The notes: generated by a model from the letters alone, not told the origin. A stretch of 64,000 nucleotides of DNA from Bacteroidota bacterium (GCA_023423405.1 JAFAFR010000014.1:372001-436000); one strand, 5' to 3'. Shown: positions 37,501-43,848, numbered from the stretch's first letter. Numbers and translations: made by a program.

Positions 37501-37851
37501 TCTGCTGTGGCTGTGCTGGCGAGCCCGGTAGTGCAGGTGGACTGGACCTTTCTGTCGTCGGGGAACAAGTTGCTGGGCAGCTACGACCTCAGCGGCATTG
37601 TTGCGGCCACGCCGGTATTCAGTTGGAGCGGCACGCTGGAGAAGGGATATGAAATCTCCCTGCGGCTCGATGCGCCCGATGGTAAAGAATGGGGCAGGGC
37701 CGTGCTGGACGGCGCCGGAAAATCGCCGCTGATCTCACTCACACCTGTAACCGATGGCCGGGAGCACCAGGTGTTTTTGGTGGTGAAGGACGTTGATGAA
37801 GCTGAGAAGGAAGAAGTGAAGTGGGTGAAGATTCAGTTTGCGGTGAGGTAG
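34501..37851 (+). CDS. ThuA / PQQ-type sugar dehydrogenase / PKD / cytochrome c multidomain lipoprotein
   Basis: A 1116-residue outer-membrane or periplasmic lipoprotein (MRLSFYGFLAIALTAFYAC, lipobox Cys19). Domains in order: ThuA-like glutamine-amidotransferase fold (about 27-245, VLVFSKTMGWHHSSIDAG, YVGVHAAADTEYEW); glucose/sorbosone dehydrogenase beta-propeller (about 275-705, PTEMTILPNLDVLVAQRRGEI, GGSIAFDKNGLLYLSTGD, YVQGNRNPYRISVD); PKD domain (about 720-800, CHWDMGDGT); class I cytochrome c (about 865-965) with heme motif C-K-S-C-H at 882-886 and distal Met in AMPAHP; then a beta-sandwich. It probably oxidises a sugar or sugar derivative and passes electrons to its own heme. It follows cysS by 14 bp. 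The exact substrate is unknown; ThuA neighbours usually relate to trehalose-like or keto-sugar metabolism. Confidence 0.88.
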   Translation: MRLSFYGFLAIALTAFYACNSRSSLSRVLVFSKTMGWHHSSIDAGQKAVWKLGAENGFAVDTTSDAAYFTEDSLKNYAAVVFLNTTGDVLDQYQENAFERYIQAGGGYVGVHAAADTEYEWGWYGDLAGGYFLDHPGINDTFPNVQEAILTVKDNSHPATKGMPSPWKHTDEYYSFKKLNKATKVLLTVDENTYRGGKNGPNHPLSWYHEFDGGRAFYTNLGHTDESYADPVFLKHLLGGIEYAIGEDKPLDYGKAHTLLLPDEDRFTKTSLIRGQFYEPTEMTILPNLDVLVAQRRGEIMLVKNGDSIARQAGFLEAYYQSTAPGVNAEEGVLGIQADPDFAKNHFVYIFYSPADTSVNRLSRFTMVGDSLDMATERTVLEFYSQRNICCHTGGSIAFDKNGLLYLSTGDNSTPFDEPRQAYVNHGYAPLDDRPGHEQYDARRSSGNANDLRGKILRIRVNSNATYSIPDGNLYPKNRPGTRPEIYVQGNRNPYRISVDKKNGYLYWGEVGPDAGTDSLPTRGPRGYDEVNQARAAGNFGWPYFVGNNYAYHQYDYETGTPGPAFNPAKVINASRNNTGIKDLPPAQPAFIWYPYGPSPDFPSVKTGGRNAMAGPVYYTELFPAETRLPDYFNSKLIIYDWIRNWIKVVTMKPNGDFYKMAPFMEHTKLNGVIDMEVGPDGRLYLLEYGTGWFTKNDDAGLSRIDYNGGNRAPRVSDLQVDRSSGPLPLAVTATVTAKDPEGDPLSCHWDMGDGTQLTTKEATVKHVYKSGGEYQVRVKVEDAAGQSAGAEGATVVAGNSMPQVSIAVSGNKSFYFPGVPVAYSVSVSDAEEPLLDLSKPAEGLFIAADYQQGLDKAGASLGHQQVNGLMMGKGLVASLDCKSCHKQDEKSIGPSYAAVAAKYQKQKDATGYLADKIIKGGSGVWGEVAMPAHPTLKAEDARLIVGWIQSLGSKTAAPKSLPANGSVLPRTDKIAAGTALVLNAGYTDRGGMNVKPLSASAVAVLASPVVQVDWTFLSSGNKLLGSYDLSGIVAATPVFSWSGTLEKGYEISLRLDAPDGKEWGRAVLDGAGKSPLISLTPVTDGREHQVFLVVKDVDEAEKEEVKWVKIQFAVR

Positions 37852-37883
37852 GGCTTTGTTGCTTACCTATTGTCAAAAATTGT

Positions 37884-38070
37884 CAGATGCTTTGGCGCCA
37901 GTTGATCAAGCAAACCCGGGACGGCCAAACCCGCGGTGACCGCGACCTGGATGCGGGTGAAATCACAGCTACCACGAATTATACTTATGAACTGGGCACC
38001 GAGTCGAATGGCACCAAAGCCATTTATCTGAAAATGAACGGCACGGGGAATGCTATTTTAGGACAAGACA
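37884..38070 (+). pseudogene. Possible gene remnant downstream of the ThuA-type gene
   Basis: About 60 codons in one frame read like a real protein (GEITATTNYTYELGTESNG, then KAIYLKMNGTGNAILGQDI), with G/C-ending codons like the neighbouring genes. No start codon or known domain was found, and the segment runs directly into the 11-bp repeat tract. It may be a fragment left by a deletion. The call is tentative. Confidence 0.25.
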
Positions 38071-38075
38071 TTTCC

Positions 38076-38196
38076 TGCACTCGTCTTGCACTCGTCCAGC
38101 ACTGCTCCGGCAGGTTTCCTGCACGCCGCCTGCACTTTTCCTGCAGAACTCCGGCCCGCTTGCTGCACATAGATGGCATATTCACTGCACATGGGC
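38076..38196. repeat. 11-bp-period tandem tract, TGCACnnnTCC type
   Basis: Eleven units begin at 38076, 38087, 38098, 38109, 38120, 38131, 38142, 38153, 38164, 38175 and 38186, each exactly 11 bp after the last. All eleven have GC at unit positions 2-3 and seven start TGCA. Examples: TGCACTCGTCT (38076), TGCACTTTTCC (38131), TGCACATAGAT (38164). The period is not a multiple of three, so it does not encode a protein repeat. It is close to one turn of B-DNA, so the TGCAC cores would all face one side of the helix. Function unknown. Confidence 0.75.
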
Positions 38197-38379
38197 GGCC
38201 GCATTGGGTGGCCGCAATAAGGCAATTTTTTTCCAATATGTCAAAGAGCTGTATCGGTGTCCATGGCGCCGTGCCGCGGGATAAGGTTACAACAAAAAGC
38301 CGGAAACGTTTCGGGTTTGTCGCGGATGGACGGTTGCACGGCGCAGGCGGTCGTTTTTGCGGCGCGGACGGTCGTTGGC

Positions 38380-38468
38380 GATGGTGTTTCTATACTCGTT
38401 GTATAGTGTTTTGTATACTCCCGCTATACTGTTTCGATACTCCGGCTATAGTGTTTGTATAGTGCGGC
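38380..38468. repeat. 11-bp-period tandem tract, TATAC/TATAG type
   Basis: Eight units start at 38380, 38391, 38402, 38414, 38425, 38436, 38447 and 38458. The step is 11 bp except one of 12. All have AT at positions 2-3. Units are of two kinds, TATACTCCCGC-like (38414) and TATAGTGTTTG-like (38447), so many adjacent units can pair as TATAC/GTATA hairpins. Fainter units of the same period may continue upstream from 38369. The unit is unrelated to that of the tract at 38076. Confidence 0.7.
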
Positions 38469-38516
38469 GAGCCGCGCGCTTGCCGAAAGCTATACGTTTT
38501 CTTTAGTGTTTTCTGC

Positions 38517-38549
38517 CTGTTCATGGACTGTTCACGGCCTGTTGACGGC
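38517..38549. repeat. Three 11-bp tandem units, CTGTTCACGGC type
   Basis: Three near-identical 11-bp units at 38517 (CTGTTCATGGA), 38528 and 38539 (CTGTTGACGGC). Degenerate units in the same phase can be followed to about 38571 and back to about 38495. This is the third different unit with the same 11-bp step inside 500 bp. Confidence 0.6.
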
Positions 38550-38801
38550 CCCGGGAGGACCTCGGGCAGGGCAGCCTGGAAGGCGCCTTTCCTGGGCGGC
38601 CAGTTTTTTCCGTTGCCGGGATGTAGTGATGCCGTTCTATTCCGCAGATGCAAACGCATGTTGTTTCCGGCAATTTTTTCGGCAGCCTGCCTGCCGATGT
38701 GCGGGGTGAAATCGTTTTTCATAAAATATTGTTTTTGGTACTGGATAATGAAACAGCACCAACGATACCTTAATGAAAAATCAAATCCAAACTTTTTTCA
38801 C

Positions 38802-38852
38802 AATCTGTACAAAATGCGGGATAATCTGTTCAAATCATGGAATAATCGGTAG
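38802..38852. repeat. 21-bp-period short repeat, AATC core
   Basis: AATCTGTACAAA at 38802, AATCTGTTCAAA at 38823 and AATCGGTAG at 38844 are spaced 21 bp apart, about two helical turns. There are only two and a half units, so chance cannot be excluded. Confidence 0.35.
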
Positions 38853-38917
38853 TTGCGGGCCGTGCAAAAATCCGTTTATGTGCTGTTGGGTTTCGAAAAT
38901 GGAAAGCGAAACGCTCC

Positions 38918-38946
38918 CAAATCCGGAGTTTTGGCTCCCGGATTTG
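38918..38946. repeat. Perfect 9-bp hairpin
   Basis: CAAATCCGG at 38918-38926 and CCGGATTTG at 38938-38946 with an 11-nt loop. No T run follows. It could be a structured RNA element or a protein-binding dyad. Confidence 0.4.
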
Positions 38947-39005
38947 AAGTTGGAACCGGATGCTCATTTTTCAGGCATTTTCCTTTGGCTCTTTTGCAGC
39001 CCTAC

Positions 39006-39029
39006 CTGCCGGCAGGATATCGCCGGCAG
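39006..39029. repeat. Perfect 8-bp GC-rich hairpin
   Basis: CTGCCGGC at 39006-39013 and GCCGGCAG at 39022-39029 with an 8-nt loop AGGATATC. It lies about 95 bp before the first cassette-like boundary. Confidence 0.4.
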
Positions 39030-39122
39030 TACAATTTGTGGCTATGGCTACTATTGTTGTAACAATCGAAAAATGATATTATTTTAGGCGTATTGCAGCA
39101 ATAAGGCTGCGCAAATGCAGCA

Positions 39123-39134
39123 GTTAGCTGTCAG
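39123..39134 (+). other. Cassette-boundary-like sequence GTTAGCTGTCAG
   Basis: GTTAGCTGTCAG lies 29 bp before the nucleotidyltransferase ATG. Related 12-mers occur at 40063 (GTTGTATGTCAC) and 43832 (GTTAGCTGCCAC), each just before the next accessory transcription unit. This is where the 3' simple site (GTTRRRY) of an integron attC would lie, although here the pattern is closer to GTTRnnY. Confidence 0.45.
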
Positions 39135-39163
39135 GCTACAACGACCACACATCAACAGACAGA

Positions 39164-39922
39164 ATGAGAGAACAGATAGACAATTTATTTAAGGACATTG
39201 ACGAAAAACCACTCTTCTATATTGAAAGTGGTAGCCGACTTTGGGGCATTGCAAGTCCTGACAGCGACTATGACGTTCGCGGTTTTCATCTTCAATCAAA
39301 GCGACAATATTTTGGCTTCAAAAAGAACAGAGATATAATTGAAGTTATGGATGGAGATTTTGACTTTGTTTCTTACGACATTGATAAAATGTTTGGACTT
39401 TTAGTGAAAAGTAATCCGACAGTTTTTGAGTGGATTAGAGCGAACATTGTTTATTTCAACGAACTTCCCGAATGGACAGCTTTTCAGCAAGACATAATTA
39501 CGAACTTTGACTTTAAAGCATTATTTCATCATTACATTTCGCTTGCAAAAGGAAATATCAACTTAATGGAAACAGGCAAGAAGTTTACTTATAAGACAAC
39601 GTTTTATTGTATTCGTGGACTTTTATCTGCTGACCTTGCAACAAGGCAAATCATTCCTGAACTTTTAATTGACGACCTTTTCACTCAATTTGACAACGAC
39701 AATGACGTTTTGAAAATTGCAAAGGACAGTTTGGAAAGAAAAAAACAACAGACAGAAAAGGAAGAAGTTTTACAAAGCGACAAACAAAAACTACTGACAG
39801 CAATTAACGACTTCACAAAACAACTTGAAAGTAAGGCACCTGAAAGTAGCAACAACAGACAAAAACTTGAAAATATTTTGACAGAATATAGTTTTAACTT
39901 GAAAACAAAAATATACGGATAA
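39164..39922 (+). CDS. Predicted nucleotidyltransferase (RlaP/PF10127 type)
   Basis: A 252-residue cytosolic protein of the DNA polymerase beta nucleotidyltransferase superfamily. The active-site signature is ESGSRLWGIASPDSDYDVRG (about 21-40): the G-S pair followed by D-x-D within the usual spacing, with a third acidic residue likely in FDFVSYDID. The C-terminal half is helical and Lys/Asp-rich. The PF10127 family includes RlaP, linked to RNA ligases in some genomes, but no ligase is present here. Codons are strongly A/T-ending, unlike the flanking chromosome. It is the first gene of the AT-rich accessory island and sits between two cassette-boundary-like sequences. The biochemical role is unknown. 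Confidence 0.85.
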   Translation: MREQIDNLFKDIDEKPLFYIESGSRLWGIASPDSDYDVRGFHLQSKRQYFGFKKNRDIIEVMDGDFDFVSYDIDKMFGLLVKSNPTVFEWIRANIVYFNELPEWTAFQQDIITNFDFKALFHHYISLAKGNINLMETGKKFTYKTTFYCIRGLLSADLATRQIIPELLIDDLFTQFDNDNDVLKIAKDSLERKKQQTEKEEVLQSDKQKLLTAINDFTKQLESKAPESSNNRQKLENILTEYSFNLKTKIYG

Positions 39923-39936
39923 TGAAAGCTCGAACC

Positions 39937-40069
39937 GCTAACATCGTATTGGCAATAGTGGGGCTGACAGTTGTAAACTCAACATTTGTAATTTTATTGG
40001 GCATTTGTGCAAATGTTGGGCTGACGTTTTTCAAATCCCCCACCATCGCCAATACGTAAACCGTTGTAT
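39937..40069 (+). repeat. attC-like recombination site or long imperfect hairpin (element A)
   Basis: GCTAAC at 39937-39942 opens and GTTGTAT at 40063-40069 closes a 133-bp imperfect palindrome. CGTATTGGCAATAGTGGGG (39945-39963) pairs with CCCCACCATCGCCAATACG (40038-40056) at 17 of 19 positions, and an inner stem pairs CAACATTTG (39980-39988) with CAAATGTTG (40010-40018). AAC and GTT at opposite ends, imperfect outer stems and position right after a gene are features of integron attC sites. The GTTRRRY consensus is not fully met, so a MITE-like hairpin is the alternative. Confidence 0.5.
40038..40065 (+). repeat. 28-bp direct repeat, left copy flanking the R-M system
   Basis: The 28 bp starting CCCCACCATCGCCAATACG and ending ACCGTT recur at 43807-43834 with one mismatch. 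The two copies lie outside the complete R-M system, about 3.8 kb apart, in the same orientation. They are the right arms of attC-like elements A and B. Recombination between them would remove the R-M system cleanly. Confidence 0.7.
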
Positions 40070-40303
40070 GTCACTCTATTGGGACACAGCGTTCCAGTTT
40101 GACACTACTCATTACTTTGCCGACGTTGCCCCATGCAATTTTTAGCACATTGTAAGGCACACAAAACCCTGACACAAAGCCAACCTTGAAAGAGCTAAAA
40201 ATGCCGCCACTCAACCCACCCACCCCGAGTTGACAGAACTTCAATCATCTGAATCTCACACTTCGACTTCATAACTCCTACCAGCAAGGGTATCATTATT
40301 GGT

Positions 40304-40340
40304 ACTTATAGTCCGTAGACTTATTTACATCTATAGTTCA
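40304..40340 (+). promoter_or_regulatory. C-box operator of the restriction-modification controller
   Basis: The sequence ACTTATAGT, CCGT, AGACTTAT starting at 40304 matches the classical C-box of controlled type II R-M systems (symmetrical ACTnATAGT half-sites around CCGT). A second weaker half-site, CTATAGTTC, follows at about 40331-40339, as expected for the tandem 1L-1R/2L-2R layout. It lies 24 bp before the controller ATG. The C protein would bind it first to activate and at high level to repress its own operon, delaying endonuclease production until methylation is established. Confidence 0.85.
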
Positions 40341-40363
40341 ACTTTGCTTTCTAATTCATTTAA

Positions 40364-40597
40364 ATGGGTACAACATATACAAGAGACGAAAAAGCCTTCT
40401 TAGTACAAATCGGAAATCGTATTAGAGAGCTTCGCAGCGAAGCCGATTTATCACAGGAAAAATTAGCTTTTGAAAGTGAGCTTGACAGAACTTATATAGG
40501 CTCAGTTGAAAGAGGCGAAAGAAATATTTCTGTAATAAATCTTCGAAAAATTGCTAAAGCACTAAAATATAAACCGGCTGACCTATTAAATAATTAA
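40364..40597 (+). CDS. Restriction-modification controller (C) protein, XRE-type HTH
   Basis: A 77-residue single-domain helix-turn-helix regulator. The whole protein is the XRE domain: IGNRIRELRSEADLSQEKLAFESELDRTYIGSVERGERNISVINLRKIAKALK. SQEKLAFESELDRTYIGSVERGERN forms helices 2-3, with the recognition helix around RTYIGSVE. Size and the RTYIGSVERGxRNIS motif are typical of type II C proteins. The upstream C-box supports the call directly. It is followed one base later by the endonuclease frame, so C and R form an operon, the usual arrangement for timed expression. Confidence 0.92.
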   Translation: MGTTYTRDEKAFLVQIGNRIRELRSEADLSQEKLAFESELDRTYIGSVERGERNISVINLRKIAKALKYKPADLLNN

Positions 40598-40598
40598 T

Positions 40599-41750
40599 GT
40601 GATAAAGCGATTTCTGAATTACTTGTATATGATGAACAAACATTTTAAGATTCCGCCAGAATCACCAAAACAATTAACGTCCCCCGAAACATTAGCAAAG
40701 CTATTCTCTGAATTGATTGGTATACCATTTAAGTTAACTGGAAAAACCAGAACGGACGGTTCAAATCTTCGAAAGCTAATCGCCTCGACGTTAGAAAAGC
40801 ATCGATTGCCAACTCTTGCGGAGGAAGGACAATATGAAATAGTTCCGCCAAAAGGTAAAGGAGTTCCTAAAATTACTAGAGAATGTATAGATACATATAT
40901 TGTAACGAGCGGAACATCTTATAATTTGCAAGTTTGGAACAGGGTTCCGGCAGCAGAAACCTTACTAATCAAATACGAATCTGGTGAAAGTATTAAATGT
41001 ACAGATGTGCGATTTGTTCTTGTCAGAATTGATACTGACAAAAATGTTATTGCTTCCATAATTATTCTTACTCCTGAATATATTGAACAGAGGTTTGGAA
41101 AATTTGGAAAACCAACTATCAAAAATCAATTATTAATTTCAAGAAAGGTGCGAAAGGATATATACGAAAGTGAAGATAAAATCCTAACCTTTAAAGATTC
41201 TAAAAAACTATCTTACTACATTCGACACAACTATGAACCACTAAAATCAGGCATGGTTGAAGAGCCGGATATTCAACACCTATTTTCCATTGCGTTACTT
41301 AAAAAAATGGTCGCTGAAAAATTAATAGGATTTAAATTGAATGCTGCGGCAACCAAAAACAGAGGTCAGGCGTTGGAAAAGAAAGTTCTTGAATTACTTG
41401 GTTATGTAATACAAGAAAACGACTTGTTATATGGTGCCTTTCCTGATATAAGGAATCAATTGTTAGAAGTAAAAGTACAAGATAGCCCAACAGTTGATTT
41501 AGGTAAATTTTCACCAGAAAAAGAAGAAGTTGTAGTAAATGAGTCGGGATTAACAACGTTTGACGTAAGATATTTGATAGCATTAACCAATCCTCATACA
41601 GAAATAATTGAAGGCATTATACTTTCACCTGGTGAAAAATTGGGAGAACTATTTTCATATATAAGTGCAGAAAGTTACAAGTGCCAGAGAGCTATTCCGA
41701 TGGGCTTTTTTGAAACTTATTACGGCAAGTCGGTTTTCAATCCAGATTAA
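40599..41750 (+). CDS. Type II restriction endonuclease, PD-(D/E)XK type
   Basis: A 383-residue predicted endonuclease in the C-R operon. The outermost start is GTG at 40599; the ATG at 40629 or 40632 (MMNKHFKIPPES) is also plausible and would remove ten residues. The catalytic core is in the last third: NRGQALEKKVLELLGY gives a helix with the usual Glu, and FPDIRNQLLEVKVQD gives the P-D-x9-E-x-K triad. The N-terminal 230 residues presumably read the DNA sequence. I cannot name the recognition site or close homologue. The gene is AT-rich and its 3' end overlaps the convergent methyltransferase gene by 14 bp. Confidence 0.82.
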   Translation: MIKRFLNYLYMMNKHFKIPPESPKQLTSPETLAKLFSELIGIPFKLTGKTRTDGSNLRKLIASTLEKHRLPTLAEEGQYEIVPPKGKGVPKITRECIDTYIVTSGTSYNLQVWNRVPAAETLLIKYESGESIKCTDVRFVLVRIDTDKNVIASIIILTPEYIEQRFGKFGKPTIKNQLLISRKVRKDIYESEDKILTFKDSKKLSYYIRHNYEPLKSGMVEEPDIQHLFSIALLKKMVAEKLIGFKLNAAATKNRGQALEKKVLELLGYVIQENDLLYGAFPDIRNQLLEVKVQDSPTVDLGKFSPEKEEVVVNESGLTTFDVRYLIALTNPHTEIIEGIILSPGEKLGELFSYISAESYKCQRAIPMGFFETYYGKSVFNPD

Positions 41751-43446
41751 AAACTGGCTCAACACCAAAGGCTTTGGCAACGAATATTTCCAACTGAATC
41801 TCTAACTTCGAAATTTGCTCTTTATTGGTTGACTTGTTTAATTCTTTTACGGTTGAAATAATTTCTTTAGCCTGTAAAGAATTAAAATCGGGCAATGGAT
41901 ACCTTTCGACATATTGGGTAAAATATCTTCTTCTGCCTGAGTACAATTTATTATTGAATACTAAGTCGTGATATTTGGTCATTAATTTTGAGTTGGCAAC
42001 TCCTTGAATTAAAAGTAGTTTTTCGACATCTTCTTTTTTTGTTGCTACTATCCAATAACAATTACCATTTACTATTTTTCCCCCATTATCGAAATAAAAG
42101 CGAGGGATTAAGCTAATATCAGGAAAAATAAGTTTTGGATATTGCCATTGGTCAGGTCGGTGAGGAACCCACAATTCAAACCATTGCCTTCCTGCTTCAA
42201 TCAAATATTCTCTTGACCGTAATTTTTCCTCGTGCTGTAAAAAATATTTTTTAGCCTTTGGGTATTTTTCAATATCAATAGTTTTCTTTTCTCCGTCAAG
42301 TGAAATATGCGGATATAAAACTTTCAATTTAAAGTTATCGGTAGCATTCCACGGCTCTACGTTTTCTTGTGAGATTAAATCCTTCAACAGCTCATCTTCC
42401 GGCTTATCAGCTTCGAATTCTTCCCACTTATCACTAATGAATACTTTATCCGCAGTTGATTTGATGCCAACTTTTACTTTAAAGAAATCCTGTACACGAT
42501 TTTTTGCAGCAGAATCTATTTTTGAAACCCAATCTGATTCATTATTAGACAACATTTCCCAACAAGCACCGGAACCAATCTTATATTTTAAAGTACCTGA
42601 TGACTTTTTATACCGCTTGCCTTTCGCTGTAAAGTAGCCCGATTGTTTACTATTAAGTACTTCGTAAATAGATTCTACAGGAATTAATTCTCCGTTATAC
42701 CCATTTAACTCCTCATACACTTTAATGAAATTTGCCGGCGAGGGATTTCTTGGTTTACGTTTTCTTCCGAGGAATATAGCAGGCAAAACTGCGGCATCAA
42801 ATAATTTGGTATCTCCTAAATCAATCAACTCCAAAATTTCATAGTTCTCGGACAAGAATTTTCTAATGCTTTCACCACCTTTTGTTGACAAATACCTATT
42901 AGAAGTAATTACACCCAGTATTCCTCCTTCTTTCAAGCTTTCTGTCATCGCAATTAAGAAAGGATAGTATAAATCAACTCTTCCTTTTAAGTTAAATTTC
43001 CGAGCAAGTTCCTGTGCTTGTTCTGTTCCGAGTATTTGGGTTCGTACATATGGTGGATTAGCAATGACAATATCAAATGAATTATTTATTGAGGATTGTA
43101 ATGTGGAATTAAAATTAAATAGAAGTTGCTCTTGCGTCAGGTCAATTGACTGAAGAAAATCATCTTTAACTAAATTTATATTTTTCAAACCAAATGAAAT
43201 CATTCTTTCATTTGCGAGTTTTAAATATTGGGAATTAGAATCATACCCGACTATTTCAAAATCAGTTTTTAACTCTGACAATCTTTGACCAATGGATAAT
43301 AACAATTCTCCTTCTCCACAGGCTGGGTCAAGTACCTTCTGTTTACCTTTATTCACATAAACAGAAATTTTGCATGCCAAAAAATCAGCAAGCATCGCAG
43401 GGGTGAACGTTGCACCAGTATTTTTAATTTGCTCTTTTGTAATCAT
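41737..43446 (-). CDS. Type II DNA adenine-N6 methyltransferase, TaqI/Eco57I-like
   Basis: A 569-residue methyltransferase that would protect the host genome from the adjacent endonuclease. The start is the ATG at 43446 (MITKEQIKNTGATFTPAMLADFLA); this is the typical N-terminus of gamma-class enzymes and lies 18 bp after a -7 element, while 31 further open codons upstream are not family-like. Motif X is the TGATFTP segment, motif I is VLDPACGEGELLLS (SAM binding), and motif IV is the catalytic NPPY in IVIANPPYVRTQ. Motif VIII-like SNRYLS follows. The C-terminal half resembles a TaqI_C target-recognition domain, ending AKAFGVEPVFNLD. It is transcribed towards R and separately from C-R, so methylation can precede cutting. 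Confidence 0.92.
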   Translation of the reverse strand: MITKEQIKNTGATFTPAMLADFLACKISVYVNKGKQKVLDPACGEGELLLSIGQRLSELKTDFEIVGYDSNSQYLKLANERMISFGLKNINLVKDDFLQSIDLTQEQLLFNFNSTLQSSINNSFDIVIANPPYVRTQILGTEQAQELARKFNLKGRVDLYYPFLIAMTESLKEGGILGVITSNRYLSTKGGESIRKFLSENYEILELIDLGDTKLFDAAVLPAIFLGRKRKPRNPSPANFIKVYEELNGYNGELIPVESIYEVLNSKQSGYFTAKGKRYKKSSGTLKYKIGSGACWEMLSNNESDWVSKIDSAAKNRVQDFFKVKVGIKSTADKVFISDKWEEFEADKPEDELLKDLISQENVEPWNATDNFKLKVLYPHISLDGEKKTIDIEKYPKAKKYFLQHEEKLRSREYLIEAGRQWFELWVPHRPDQWQYPKLIFPDISLIPRFYFDNGGKIVNGNCYWIVATKKEDVEKLLLIQGVANSKLMTKYHDLVFNNKLYSGRRRYFTQYVERYPLPDFNSLQAKEIISTVKELNKSTNKEQISKLEIQLEIFVAKAFGVEPVFNLD

Positions 43447-43463
43447 TTTTCTGAGTGAGATTT

Positions 43464-43471
43464 CAAAGATA
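43464..43471 (-). promoter_or_regulatory. -7 element upstream of the methyltransferase
   Basis: TATCTTTG on the minus strand is an exact TAnnTTTG match 17 bp before the ATG at 43446. No good -33 is visible. It supports the shorter start and independent transcription of the methyltransferase. Confidence 0.4.
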
Positions 43472-43806
43472 CTTAAAATCATCAGAATCCGGCGCACCAA
43501 GTCAGGCATATTTGCAAGCCATACTAAGCCAACACACAAAAGTCAACTTTGCAAGAGAGCTTGCCTTGTTCTAACGCTTCCGGGACACCCCCTACTTCGG
43601 TGGACATATACTTTCAATTCAAATCACCAAGACGAAGGGCGAACATACAACAGTGAGTTTGCTGCTATGCTGGCAGACGAATATATTCTCAGCCTCATAT
43701 CGCTATCAGTCCATACCCAGCCGACGGAATTCTTTCAGCTTTTGTTGTTATCTTCATCATCAGTTTTTCAATCAGCAGCTGTTCCGGGCTGGACGTTCAA
43801 TGAATG

Positions 43807-43843
43807 CCCCACCATCGCCAATACGTATACCGTTAGCTGCCAC
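43807..43843 (+). repeat. Half attC-like element B, includes right copy of the 28-bp direct repeat
   Basis: CCCCACCATCGCCAATACG (43807-43825) and GTTAGCTGCCAC (43832-43843) repeat the right arm of element A. The similarity starts slightly upstream, at GGGCTGGACG. A matching left arm (CGTATTGGC type) was not found in the preceding 350 bp, so this copy may have lost it or never had it. The next gene begins a few bases later. Confidence 0.5.
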
Positions 43844-43848
43844 TTTAT

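Larger units (their letters stand above)
37852..39163. other. 1.3-kb non-coding region with multiple short-period repeats
   Basis: There is no convincing gene between the ThuA-type gene and the nucleotidyltransferase. The stretch holds a possible gene remnant (37884-38070), tracts with an 11-bp period (38076-38196, 38380-38468, 38517-38549), a weaker 21-bp period (38802-38852), two clean hairpins (38918-38946 and 39006-39029) and a cassette-boundary sequence just before the next gene (39123-39134). Open frames that cross it, including a 213-codon one from 37821, run straight through the 11-bp repeats, so they are by-products of composition. Confidence 0.6.
39923..40363. other. Intergenic region with attC-like hairpin and R-M control sequence
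   Basis: A 441-bp AT-rich gap. It contains the attC-like element (39937-40069), then about 230 bp without recognisable genes, then the C-box (40304-40340) that controls the restriction-modification operon. The middle part shares words (CACACAAAA, AACCTTG/AACTTTG, AAGAG) with the gap at 43500-43570, which suggests a common origin of the cassette spacers. No open frame is convincing. Confidence 0.5.
43447..43848. other. Intergenic region upstream of the methyltransferase, with cassette end
   Basis: A 402-bp gap containing the methyltransferase -7 element (43464-43471), about 300 bp without a recognisable gene, and half of an attC-like element at its right end (43807-43843). On the minus strand between roughly 43590 and 43740 one frame reads protein-like pieces (GWVWTDSDMRLRIYSS, KVYVHRSRGCPGS) broken by a stop, which may be a decayed gene. 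No intact frame is supported. Confidence 0.4.

Noticed and set aside
37821..38462. 213-codon open frame after the ThuA-type gene
   Set aside because: Beyond the first third it passes through two 11-bp-period tracts, is rich in Cys and Arg from repeat composition, and has no recognisable start or domain. Only a possible remnant at 37884-38070 is kept.
38076..38468. CRISPR-like array
   Set aside because: The units are 11 bp with no conserved repeat plus unique spacer structure, and no cas genes are nearby.
38390..38722. 110-codon minus-strand open frame in the non-coding stretch
   Set aside because: It is built largely from the repeat tracts and lacks a domain or signal.
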